Positions 1 through 6,056 are shown, numbered from the stretch's first letter. The stretch is DNA of 6,056 bases from an uncultured Actinomycetes bacterium (GCA_903848435.1 CAINGG010000071.1:1-6056), one strand, 5' to 3'. Translations and numbers: made by a program. Notes: generated by a model not told the origin, from the letters alone.

Positions 1-268
1 GTGGAGCGAGTCAACCCTTCCCCTCGACCTGCTGGAGCCCCTCGTCGCCGCCTATTGGGGCGTCCCGGATCCGGCGAAGGTCGCGCGCGCTCGGCTGTGG
101 GCGCTCATGTCGCAGTACGGCTGGACGCTGTGGGCCGCCATTCAGGACTCGATCAGCCCCATCGACTTCGACTTCTGGGGGTGGGGGATGGAGAAGTTCG
201 ACCGCGCTGTGGAGACCTTCGACGGGCCGGACCTTCCGGGCCTGATCGATGCCGTGGCCGGTCGGTAG
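1..268 (+). CDS. Choline/ethanolamine kinase-family phosphotransferase, C-terminal fragment
   Basis: This is the C-terminal end of a gene that begins left of the window. The open frame starts with the codon at base 2, runs 88 codons and stops at TAG 266-268. The fragment contains the segment RARLWALMSQYGWTLWAAIQ followed by DFDFWGWGMEKFDRAV. This Trp- and aromatic-rich helical pattern is typical of the C-terminal lobe of bacterial choline/ethanolamine (LicA-like) kinases of the APH fold. Such enzymes transfer the ATP gamma-phosphate to an amino alcohol in the cytoplasm. The catalytic loop (HxDxxxxN) and the Mg-binding Asp lie outside the window, so activity cannot be checked. The gene lies 129 bases upstream of a same-strand permease and could share its transcript. 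The family call rests on motif recognition of the tail only; another aminoglycoside-phosphotransferase-like kinase is possible. A longer plus-strand frame over the same bases (1-363) looks like a shadow because its protein is Arg/Gly/Pro-rich and lacks family character. Confidence 0.72.
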   Translation, partial: WSESTLPLDLLEPLVAAYWGVPDPAKVARARLWALMSQYGWTLWAAIQDSISPIDFDFWGWGMEKFDRAVETFDGPDLPGLIDAVAGR

Positions 269-386
269 GGCGCTGCCGGTGCCACCTTCGCGGACGGATC
301 CCGGCGTGTTGCTGCGCGAAGCCCCCGGCGAGGAGGACACTGCGGACCAATGAGGGTGGATGAGCCGCCCCCCGGCCGCGGTCCTC

Positions 387-392
387 AGGAGG
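387..392 (+). promoter_or_regulatory. Shine-Dalgarno AGGAGG that decides the permease start
   Basis: A perfect AGGAGG lies 5 bases before GTG 398-400. A second AGGAGG at 331-336 lies 13 bases before an in-frame ATG at 350, which is too far for an ordinary site. The downstream pair also gives an N-terminus (ADTSKLSADEQRLAELGYKQ) of the usual family type, whereas the 16 extra residues from ATG 350 are Pro/Gly-rich and look untranslated. No convincing -10/-35 promoter is visible in the 269-397 gap. Confidence 0.75.
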
Positions 393-397
393 CCCCG

Positions 398-2074
398 GTG
401 GCAGACACGTCGAAGTTGAGCGCCGACGAGCAACGCCTCGCCGAGCTCGGCTACAAGCAGGAACTGAACCGCAGTTGGAGCGGGTTCTCCAACTTCGCGA
501 TCTCCTTCTCGATCATCTCGATCCTGGCCGGCTGCTTCACCACCTTCGGCCAGGCCTGGAACAACGGCGGCCCCGTTGCCATCTCCATCGGGTGGCCGCT
601 CATCTCGATCTTCATCCTCATCATCGGCCTCACGATGTCCGAGCTGGTGTCGGCATACCCGACCTCTGGCGGCATCTACTGGTGGGCGTGCGCCCTCGGC
701 GGCCCCAAGGCTGGCTACTACACCGGCTGGCTCAACCTCATCGGCCTGTGGGCGGTCATCGCCTCCGTGAGCTACGGCTGCGCGACCTTCCTCGACCTGT
801 CGCTGTCGGCCTTCAGTGAAGAGTGGGCTGCGGGCTACTCCCTGCAGCGCGTGTTCATCATGTTCATCATCGTCCTGGCGGCGGTGTCGATCCTCAATAT
901 CTTCAGCGGCGCCCTGATGGCCATGCTCAACAACGTGTCCGTGTGGTGGCACGTCATCGGCGCAGCCGTGATCGTGGTCATCCTGATCGTGCTCCCGCCG
1001 TCGCACATGAGCGTGTCCGACGTCTTCACCATGACCGTCAACAACAGCGGTGGCCTCAACGGCGGCGAGACATCCGGCCTGCTCTTCTGGCTCTACGTCC
1101 TTCCGCTCGGCTTCCTGCTGACGCAGTACACGATCACCGGCTTCGACGCCTCTGCTCACGTGTCGGAGGAGACGCAGGGTGCGGCCGACGCCGCGGCCAA
1201 GGGCATTTGGCGCTCGATCTTCTACTCGGCGATCGGCGGCTGGATCCTGCTGCTGACGTTCCTCTTTGCCGTGCAGGACCCCGAGGCGGTGACCGCCGGC
1301 GGCGGCGGTGTGGCCGTGATCTTCTTCCAGGCACTCGATGCGAAGGTTGCCGGAGCCGTCCTGCTCATCTCGACCATCGGCCAGTTCTTCTGCTCGATGT
1401 CGTGCATGACCAGCTGCTCGCGCATGATGTTCGCCTTCAGTCGCGATGGTGCCGTGCCCGGTGCGAAGTACTGGGCCAAGCTGAGCAAGTCGAAGGTGCC
1501 CGCCAATGCGGTCATCATGACCTCCATCATCGCCATCCTCATCACGCTGCCGGCCCTCGTCGAGGTCAACATCGGCACGCCGGACGCCCCGATCGTCGTG
1601 CCGACGGCCTTCTACGCCGTCGTGTCGGTCGCGGTCATCGGCCTCTACCTTGCCTTTGCCATCCCGATCTTCCTGCGGTGGCGAGCAGGGTCGAACTTCA
1701 AGCAGGGGCCGTGGAACCTCGGCAATAAGTGGAAGTGGATGGCGCCGGTCGCGGTCATCGAGATCGTCATCATCAGCATCTACTTCATCCTGCCAACCAC
1801 CCCGATGGGCACTCCGCCGTTCCTGCGCTGGCTCAACGGCTCGCCAAGTGCCGAAGAAGTCCCGTTCGAGTGGAAGTTCGTCAACTACGCGCCCATCCTC
1901 ACCATCGGCGCGCTGATCATCCTGTGGATCGCCTGGCACGTGTCGGCCAAGAAGTGGTTCACCGGGCCCAAGCGCACGATCGACCTCCCGCCGGGAGTGT
2001 CGTCGGCCGACGAGATCGCCCTCGAGCACGAGCACGACGGCTACCTCACCGGCGAGCACGACAAGAACAGCTAG
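398..2074 (+). CDS. APC-superfamily permease, amino acid/choline/GABA transporter type
   Basis: An integral membrane transporter, probably an importer of an amino acid, amino-acid derivative or amino alcohol driven by an ion or proton gradient. The protein has 558 residues from GTG 398, a normal length for this family. The N-terminal motif LGYKQELNRSWSGFSNFAIS followed by a helix containing SIISILAG is typical of the ACT/GABA-permease branch, which includes yeast Hnm1 and Uga4. About 12 hydrophobic segments can be counted, near residues 33-52, 58-82, 108-135, 150-172, 183-200, 227-250, 273-292, 316-335, 371-390, 402-426, 446-466 and 497-514. Conserved loops include GFDASAHVSEET (248-259) and SRMMFAFSRDGAVP (341-354). 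The C-terminal tail (about 515-558) is charged and probably cytoplasmic. The gene follows a choline-kinase-like gene and faces a dimethylglycine/sarcosine-dehydrogenase-like gene, so uptake of a methylated amine compound is a reasonable inference. The substrate cannot be read from the sequence. Family call strong, substrate open. Confidence 0.93.
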   Translation: MADTSKLSADEQRLAELGYKQELNRSWSGFSNFAISFSIISILAGCFTTFGQAWNNGGPVAISIGWPLISIFILIIGLTMSELVSAYPTSGGIYWWACALGGPKAGYYTGWLNLIGLWAVIASVSYGCATFLDLSLSAFSEEWAAGYSLQRVFIMFIIVLAAVSILNIFSGALMAMLNNVSVWWHVIGAAVIVVILIVLPPSHMSVSDVFTMTVNNSGGLNGGETSGLLFWLYVLPLGFLLTQYTITGFDASAHVSEETQGAADAAAKGIWRSIFYSAIGGWILLLTFLFAVQDPEAVTAGGGGVAVIFFQALDAKVAGAVLLISTIGQFFCSMSCMTSCSRMMFAFSRDGAVPGAKYWAKLSKSKVPANAVIMTSIIAILITLPALVEVNIGTPDAPIVVPTAFYAVVSVAVIGLYLAFAIPIFLRWRAGSNFKQGPWNLGNKWKWMAPVAVIEIVIISIYFILPTTPMGTPPFLRWLNGSPSAEEVPFEWKFVNYAPILTIGALIILWIAWHVSAKKWFTGPKRTIDLPPGVSSADEIALEHEHDGYLTGEHDKNS

Positions 2075-2085
2075 CGAATCCATAG

Positions 2086-2119
2086 CGATGGGCCCCGGGT
2101 CATGACCCGGGGCCCATCG
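2086..2119. terminator. Perfect 34-base palindrome, probable bidirectional terminator
   Basis: The left arm CGATGGGCCCCGGGTCA (2086-2102) is exactly repeated as its reverse complement at 2103-2119 with no spacer. One G-U and one A-U pair can extend the stem outward. The hairpin sits 11 bases after the permease stop and 14 bases from the stop of the convergent oxidoreductase gene, which is where a shared terminator is expected. On the plus strand it is followed by the short T-rich run TTGTT; on the minus strand the tail is not T-rich. Strong stems with weak U-tracts are common in actinobacterial terminators. It could also bind a protein, but its position favours termination. Confidence 0.82.
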
Positions 2120-2133
2120 TTGTTGCGGAGGTC

Positions 2134-4560
2134 CTAGCCGCGGATGCGGGAGTTCGCGGGGTCGTACGGCGCCGTGAGCGATACGGCCACGGGCACGAGG
2201 CGGCCGCCGACGCTGATCGCCCAGTCGCCCGACAGGTCCGCGTCGCCGCGAACGTAGCCCAGGCCGACGCAGGCTCCTGTCGACGTGGCATAGGCGGCGC
2301 TCGTGACCTGGCCAGCACCGGAGCCGTCGCGCAGCATGAGCTCCCCGCCCCACAGCATCGCGGTCGGGTCGGCGGCCACCCACGACACGAGCCGGCGACG
2401 CGGCGAAGACTGGCGGGCGCCGTCGAGCGCGTCACGGCCGACGAAGCCGGCGGCGGACTTCGCGGCGAAGAGAAGTCCCGCTTCCACGGGGCCGTAGTCG
2501 GGGTTGAGCTCGGGGCCGAAGGCGCGGTAGCCCTTCTCCAGCCGAAGGGCGTTGATGGCGTAGTAGCCGGCATCGCGCACGCCGAGGTCAGCGCCGGCGG
2601 CCTTGAGCACGTCGTACACGCCCACGGCGAACTCAGCGGGCACGACGAGCTCCCAGCCGAGCTCGCCCACGTAGGTGATGCGGCTGGCCCGCACCGTGAA
2701 ATCGCCGACGTCGACCAGGCGGCTGGTCGCGAAGGGGAAGCCGTCGGCGGAGAAGTCCGACAGGCTCACGCGGGTCAGGAGCTCGCGGCTGCTCGGGCCC
2801 ATGACACCGATGACGGCGTAGGCGCTGCTGACATCGACGATGCTCACCGACATGCCCGGCTCGATGTGGTGCCGCAGCCAGTCGGCATCGCGCACGGGGG
2901 AGGCCGCTCCAGTGATCCAGAGGTACTCGTCATGGGCCAGACGGGTCACCGTGACGTCAGCCTCGTAGTTGCCGCGCGAATTGAGTACCGCGGTGTAGAC
3001 GACGCGACCATCCGGCACGGCCACGTCGTTGGCGCACACGCGGGTCAGGAGTCGCTCGGCGTCCGGGCCGGTCACCAGCAGCTTGCCGAACGACGACTCG
3101 TCGAAGAGGGCAACCGCCTCGCGAGTGGCCCGCTGCTCCTCATCCACCCACGGGATCCAGGTCGGCTGGCCCCAGGAGTAGTCGATGACCGGCGGCGTGC
3201 CCTCCGGCGCGAAGAAGACCGGGCGCTCCCAGCCGAACTTCGACCCGAACGCGGCATTGGCCTGCGCCATGCGCTCGTGCAGCGGCGAGCGGCGGAAGGG
3301 ACGGGCGGTGTCGAATTCGCGGTTGGGCCACGGCACGGCGTAGTGCAGGCCCAGCACCTCGCCCACGCGCGCACGCAACCACTGCGGGTTGTTGTTGAAA
3401 TCACCGAAGCGACGGATGTCGACCGAGACCAGGTCCCCCTGCGGCTCGCCGGCGACGATCCATTCGGCCAGCGCGCGGCCGGCCCCGCCCGCTGAGGCGA
3501 TGCCGACCGAGTTGAACCCGGCCCCCACGTAGAAGTTCCGGACGTTGGGTGCCTCGCCCAGAATGAACTGGTTGTCGGGAGTGAACGACTCTGGTCCGTT
3601 GTAGAACTTCTTGATGCCGGTCTCCTGCAGCACGGGCACGCGATGCAGCGCGGAGTCCATGAGGATGGCGAAGTGGTCCCAGTCCTCCTCGAGCAGGCTG
3701 AACTCGAAGGGGTGCGGGATCGCTGTCGGCGCCACCCACGGCTTGGCGACGGGCTCAAATCCGCCGACCACGAGGCCGCCGACCTCTTCCTTCATGTAGG
3801 TGTAGCCGTCGGGGTCGCGCAGGATGGGCGTCATGCGGGCCACGCCCTCGATGGCCTCGGTCACGACGTAGAAGTGCTCCGCGGAGTGGAGTGGGACAGT
3901 GACGCCGACCATCTGGCCGATCGCATGCGCCCATTGACCGGCGCAGTTGACGACGATCTCGGCCTCGATGTCGCCACGATCGGTCGTCACGCCCGTGACG
4001 GCACCGTCTCGCACGGCGATGCCGAGTACGCGCGTGCGCTCGCAGATCGTGACCCCACGCATGCGCGCCCCGCGTGCGAGGGCCTGCGTCACGTCGGCCG
4101 GATTCACCGTGCCGTCTCGCGGCAACCAGATCGCACCCTGGAGATCGGCGGTCTCCAGGTGCGGCCAGAGCTCGCGGGCGCGGTCGGGTGAGATGACCTC
4201 GCACTCCAGGTCATAGGCCTCGGCGGCTGCTGCTGTGCGTAGAAGTTGCTCCATGCGCTCAGGGGTGCGTGCGACCGTGACGCCGCCGCACTGCTTCCAG
4301 CCGGTGCCGAGCCCGGTCTCCTCCTCGAGCGAGGCGTAGAGCGCCGCGGAGTACTGCACGAGGCGCGTGCCGGACTCGGTCGCGCGCAACTGACCGACCA
4401 GGCCCGCGGCGTGCCATGTCGTGCCGCACGACAACTGGCCCTGCTCCACGAGTGTCACGTCGGTCACGCCGAGGGCGGCCAGGTGGTAGGCCACGGAAGT
4501 GCCCACCGCGCCGCCACCGATGACGACGACGCGCGAGCGCGAGGGCAGTTCGGAACTCAT
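2134..4560 (-). CDS. Dimethylglycine/sarcosine dehydrogenase-like FAD enzyme with GcvT domain
   Basis: Probably oxidises an N-methyl amine with FAD and transfers the released one-carbon unit to tetrahydrofolate, giving 5,10-methylene-THF and the demethylated amino acid. It has 808 residues, within the usual 800-860 range. The N-terminal DAO domain (about 10-370) opens with the Rossmann motif GGGAVG (15-20). GTTWHAAG holds His50, which aligns with the His that binds FAD covalently in dimethylglycine dehydrogenases. H229 in EHFYVVTE and Y253/Y255 are candidates for the substrate-site His and Tyr. NGPESFTPDNQFILGEAP (321-338) and the end of the FAD domain, NFYVGAGFNSVGIASAGGAG, are family-like. 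An FAO_M-type linker (about 375-435) leads to a GcvT domain (about 440-710) and a C-terminal barrel (about 720-808, ending PYDPANSRIRG). Y630 and E637 in YVGELGWE have the spacing of the folate-site Tyr/Glu pair of dimethylglycine oxidase, and D535 may be the catalytic Asp (alignment from memory). It is the last gene of the minus-strand operon, 28 bases after the preceding stop. ATG 4558-4560 is preceded by a weak GGGA. The substrate could be dimethylglycine, sarcosine or N-methyl-GABA (MABO-like). Confidence 0.92.
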   Translation of the reverse strand: MSSELPSRSRVVVIGGGAVGTSVAYHLAALGVTDVTLVEQGQLSCGTTWHAAGLVGQLRATESGTRLVQYSAALYASLEEETGLGTGWKQCGGVTVARTPERMEQLLRTAAAAEAYDLECEVISPDRARELWPHLETADLQGAIWLPRDGTVNPADVTQALARGARMRGVTICERTRVLGIAVRDGAVTGVTTDRGDIEAEIVVNCAGQWAHAIGQMVGVTVPLHSAEHFYVVTEAIEGVARMTPILRDPDGYTYMKEEVGGLVVGGFEPVAKPWVAPTAIPHPFEFSLLEEDWDHFAILMDSALHRVPVLQETGIKKFYNGPESFTPDNQFILGEAPNVRNFYVGAGFNSVGIASAGGAGRALAEWIVAGEPQGDLVSVDIRRFGDFNNNPQWLRARVGEVLGLHYAVPWPNREFDTARPFRRSPLHERMAQANAAFGSKFGWERPVFFAPEGTPPVIDYSWGQPTWIPWVDEEQRATREAVALFDESSFGKLLVTGPDAERLLTRVCANDVAVPDGRVVYTAVLNSRGNYEADVTVTRLAHDEYLWITGAASPVRDADWLRHHIEPGMSVSIVDVSSAYAVIGVMGPSSRELLTRVSLSDFSADGFPFATSRLVDVGDFTVRASRITYVGELGWELVVPAEFAVGVYDVLKAAGADLGVRDAGYYAINALRLEKGYRAFGPELNPDYGPVEAGLLFAAKSAAGFVGRDALDGARQSSPRRRLVSWVAADPTAMLWGGELMLRDGSGAGQVTSAAYATSTGACVGLGYVRGDADLSGDWAISVGGRLVPVAVSLTAPYDPANSRIRG

Positions 4561-4588
4561 GACGTCATCCCATCACAGCGGCGGCGGT

Positions 4589-5806
4589 TCAGCCGTCGAC
4601 GCCGATGACCAGGGGTTCGTCGACCGCTGCCCGGGCGGTCGCCTCGGGTGGGAGCGTGAACGGACGAGTGGGCCGGATGAAGGGCAGGCGCCCGGACCAG
4701 ATCTCGCGCCCGCCCTGCGAGACGACGAAGCGGGGCCGATTCATCGATCGGGCGGTCTGCAGCCGCAGGGGCGCGGCGTCGCCCGGTGTCACGCGATCGG
4801 GGCAGCACCACAGCAGGGGTGGCTCGACGTGCACCGGGACACCAAGGGTCGGCCAGCGCTTGTCGTCGAGCCAGGCGGCGACCGCGTTGACTGTGCGCTG
4901 GCCGTCCAGAGCGCAGGCGTCGGCGGTGGTCGCCGGATGGAGCAGGTTGCCCGCCGCGAAGATCCCCGGTGCCGAGGTGCGCAGGCCCGTGTCGACCGAC
5001 GGCCCCCGTGTGCCGGCATCGATGTCCAGACCCGCGCGTACGGCCAGATCGCTCTCGGGGATCCAGTCGCCGGTAAAGACAACGGTGTCGCACTCGATGC
5101 GGCCGCGGCGACCATCGGCGTGCTCGATCGTCACGCCAGTCACGCATCCGTTCCCCTGGATGTCGGTGACTCGCGTCCGCGTCAGAAGGGGGAATCGATA
5201 GCGCAGACGCGCGGCGGCGTCGAAGGCCGCGAACGACGTGTGCTCGTCGAGTTCGGTCACCATCGCGACCGTCGTGCAACCGGCATCTGCCAGGGTCACC
5301 ACGGCGGAGTAGGACACGTGCTCGGCCCCGACCACGACCGCCCGGCTGCCGGGGGAGCCGTGGCCGAGGTGCACGAGGCGCTGCAGCCAGCCCGTCGTGT
5401 ACACCCCGCCGGGTCGATCGCCCGGCACGAGCCGCGCGGTGCGCGGACGCTCGCGGCACCCGGTCGCCAGGAGCACGGCCCGCACCGACACGCGCTCGCG
5501 TCCGGATGGCGAGGTGATGTCGAGGTCGGCCCCGTCGCCGGTGGGTCGCAGGTCGGTCACCGTCGCGCGCAGGCTGATGGCAGCGCCCGCGTCGTCGGCG
5601 CGCTCGACGAGGCTCCGCGCGTACGCCGGCCCGCTCATGACCCGCCGCAGGTCGCGCAGGCCGTAGCCGGGGTGAGCCGAGTGGCGCGGCACGCCCCCGG
5701 CCTCCTCGTCGCGCTCGACCACGCGCACGTCGAGGCCACGGCGCGCGAGGCCCGCGGCGGCGGTGAGCCCGGCCGGACCTGCGCCGACGATGACGACGTC
5801 GGTCAC
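4589..5806 (-). CDS. NAD(P)/FAD-type oxidoreductase (Pyr_redox_2 family, HcnB/SoxA/GlpB-like)
   Basis: A cytoplasmic flavoprotein of 405 residues that probably works with the [2Fe-2S] protein encoded just upstream. It starts with MTDVVIVGAGPAGLTAAAGL: the FAD-binding GxGxxG is residues 8-13 and E31 closes the Rossmann strand. GGVPRHSAHPGYGLRDL (37-53) and ATGCRERPR (114-122) are typical of the branch that includes HcnB, opine-oxidase subunits and the central part of SoxA. The second nucleotide-binding fold reads VVVGAEHVS (157-165), so the GxGxxG/A pattern is degenerate and use of NAD(P) is doubtful. GIFAAGNLLHPATTAD (281-296) is the second FAD contact. Residues about 320-405 form an extra tail with no cysteine cluster of BFD type. 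GTG 5804-5806 is chosen because it overlaps the upstream TGA (GTGA, 5803-5806), implying translational coupling; GGGTGAG lies just before it. Family is clear. Reaction and partner are inferred: electron transfer, or oxidation of an amino acid or polyol. Confidence 0.87.
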   Translation of the reverse strand: MTDVVIVGAGPAGLTAAAGLARRGLDVRVVERDEEAGGVPRHSAHPGYGLRDLRRVMSGPAYARSLVERADDAGAAISLRATVTDLRPTGDGADLDITSPSGRERVSVRAVLLATGCRERPRTARLVPGDRPGGVYTTGWLQRLVHLGHGSPGSRAVVVGAEHVSYSAVVTLADAGCTTVAMVTELDEHTSFAAFDAAARLRYRFPLLTRTRVTDIQGNGCVTGVTIEHADGRRGRIECDTVVFTGDWIPESDLAVRAGLDIDAGTRGPSVDTGLRTSAPGIFAAGNLLHPATTADACALDGQRTVNAVAAWLDDKRWPTLGVPVHVEPPLLWCCPDRVTPGDAAPLRLQTARSMNRPRFVVSQGGREIWSGRLPFIRPTRPFTLPPEATARAAVDEPLVIGVDG

Positions 5807-6056
5807 GACTCACCCAGCAGGGCCGTGAGCCGCGCCCCGCAGTGGAAGCCCTGGCAGCGTCCGGCGAGCGCACGCGTGCGTCGACGCAGGCCATCGACGT
5901 CTCGCGCGGGGATCTCGCTCGCGAGGGCATCGCGCACCTCGCCGGCGCTCACGCGCTCGCACAGGCACACCAGGTCGCCGTATGCCGGATCGCGGGCGAT
6001 GAGCGCGGCATCGGCGTAGGGCCGCATCCGGTCCTCGGCCAGGTTGGGCATGCGCA
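5803..6056 (-). CDS. BFD-like [2Fe-2S] domain, probable C-terminus of a GlpA/LhgO-type FAD oxidoreductase (partial)
   Basis: The frame is open from the right edge to the TGA at 5803-5805. Counting from the Met at 6049-6051, the cysteines are C29, C31, C66 and C71 (CLCERVSAGEVRDAL ... RTRALAGRCQGFHC), spaced C-x-C-x34-C-x4-C. This is the BFD-like [2Fe-2S]-binding pattern. In actinobacterial GlpA/LhgO-type FAD oxidoreductases this domain forms the C-terminus, and the preceding stretch PNLAEDRMRPYADAALI resembles the linker before it. I therefore read it as the tail of a larger flavoprotein whose DAO domain is outside the window. The visible codon before the Met is Arg and no stop intervenes. 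The alternative is a separate 82-residue ferredoxin-like protein starting at 6051; no upstream sequence is available to look for a ribosome binding site. The domain probably passes electrons between flavins. The stop overlaps the next gene's GTG by 4 bases. Confidence 0.83.
   Translation of the reverse strand, partial: RMPNLAEDRMRPYADAALIARDPAYGDLVCLCERVSAGEVRDALASEIPARDVDGLRRRTRALAGRCQGFHCGARLTALLGES

Noticed and set aside
350..397. Longer N-terminus of the permease from ATG 350
   Set aside because: The extra 16 residues are Pro/Gly-rich and atypical, and the nearest Shine-Dalgarno is 13 bases away. GTG 398 has AGGAGG at 5 bases.
269..397. Promoter or operator between the kinase fragment and the permease
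   Set aside because: I found no convincing -35/-10 pair and no inverted repeat of operator length; only the two AGGAGG motifs stand out.
359..418. Possible 19-residue leader peptide from ATG 359 overlapping the permease start
   Set aside because: It has no well-placed ribosome binding site, an Arg/Pro-rich sequence and no attenuator-like hairpin downstream. It is probably chance.
11..2383. 790-codon open frame on the minus strand opposite the permease
   Set aside because: It mirrors the permease codons, crosses the terminator palindrome and runs into the demethylase gene in another frame. Its protein is an Asp/His/Arg/Glu-rich mixture, as expected from the complement of a hydrophobic membrane protein in GC-rich DNA. 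The plus-strand product has clear family motifs.
4557..5930. 457-codon minus-strand frame overlapping the 405-residue oxidoreductase
   Set aside because: It is a same-strand shifted frame giving an extremely Arg-rich protein. The FAD motifs are all in the other frame, which also has the coupled GTGA start.
4499..6019. 506-codon open frame on the plus strand opposite the Pyr_redox and BFD genes
   Set aside because: It is antisense to two recognisable proteins, has Arg/Gly/Ala/His-rich low-information composition and shows no domain motif. Long antisense frames are common at this GC content.

Overview
The window is very GC-rich, with strong third-position G+C, GTG starts alongside ATG, and tight minus-strand gene packing. 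This suggests a high-GC Gram-positive bacterium (Actinomycetota). Nothing in the sequence fixes the genus. I see no tRNA, rRNA, CRISPR, insertion sequence or phage signal. It looks like a chromosomal catabolic locus.

Layout. On the plus strand the left edge holds the last 88 codons of a choline/ethanolamine-kinase-type phosphotransferase (to 268). A 129-base gap follows, then a 558-residue APC-superfamily permease of the amino acid/choline/GABA transporter type (398-2074). A perfect 34-base palindrome (2086-2119) lies between the two convergent transcription units and probably terminates both. On the minus strand, read from right to left, there are three genes. The first is the C-terminal end of a protein carrying a BFD-like [2Fe-2S] domain, probably the tail of a GlpA/LhgO-type FAD oxidoreductase that runs off the right edge. 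The second, overlapping it by 4 bases, is a 405-residue pyridine-nucleotide-disulfide-type FAD oxidoreductase. The third, 28 bases on, is an 808-residue dimethylglycine/sarcosine-dehydrogenase-like flavoprotein with a DAO domain, a central FAO_M-type domain and a folate-binding GcvT domain.

How the genes may work together (inference). The permease would import an N-methylated amino acid or amino alcohol. The DAO-GcvT enzyme would oxidise the N-methyl group and pass the one-carbon unit to tetrahydrofolate. The two upstream redox proteins (FAD plus [2Fe-2S]) could carry electrons or oxidise a second, related substrate. The kinase remnant hints at choline or ethanolamine metabolism. Candidate substrates are dimethylglycine, sarcosine or N-methyl-GABA; the sequence does not decide between them. 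The most interesting point is that domains resembling the parts of heterotetrameric sarcosine oxidase and of HcnB/opine-oxidase-type dehydrogenases (Pyr_redox, [2Fe-2S], DAO, GcvT) occur here in one coupled operon but are divided among the polypeptides in a different way.
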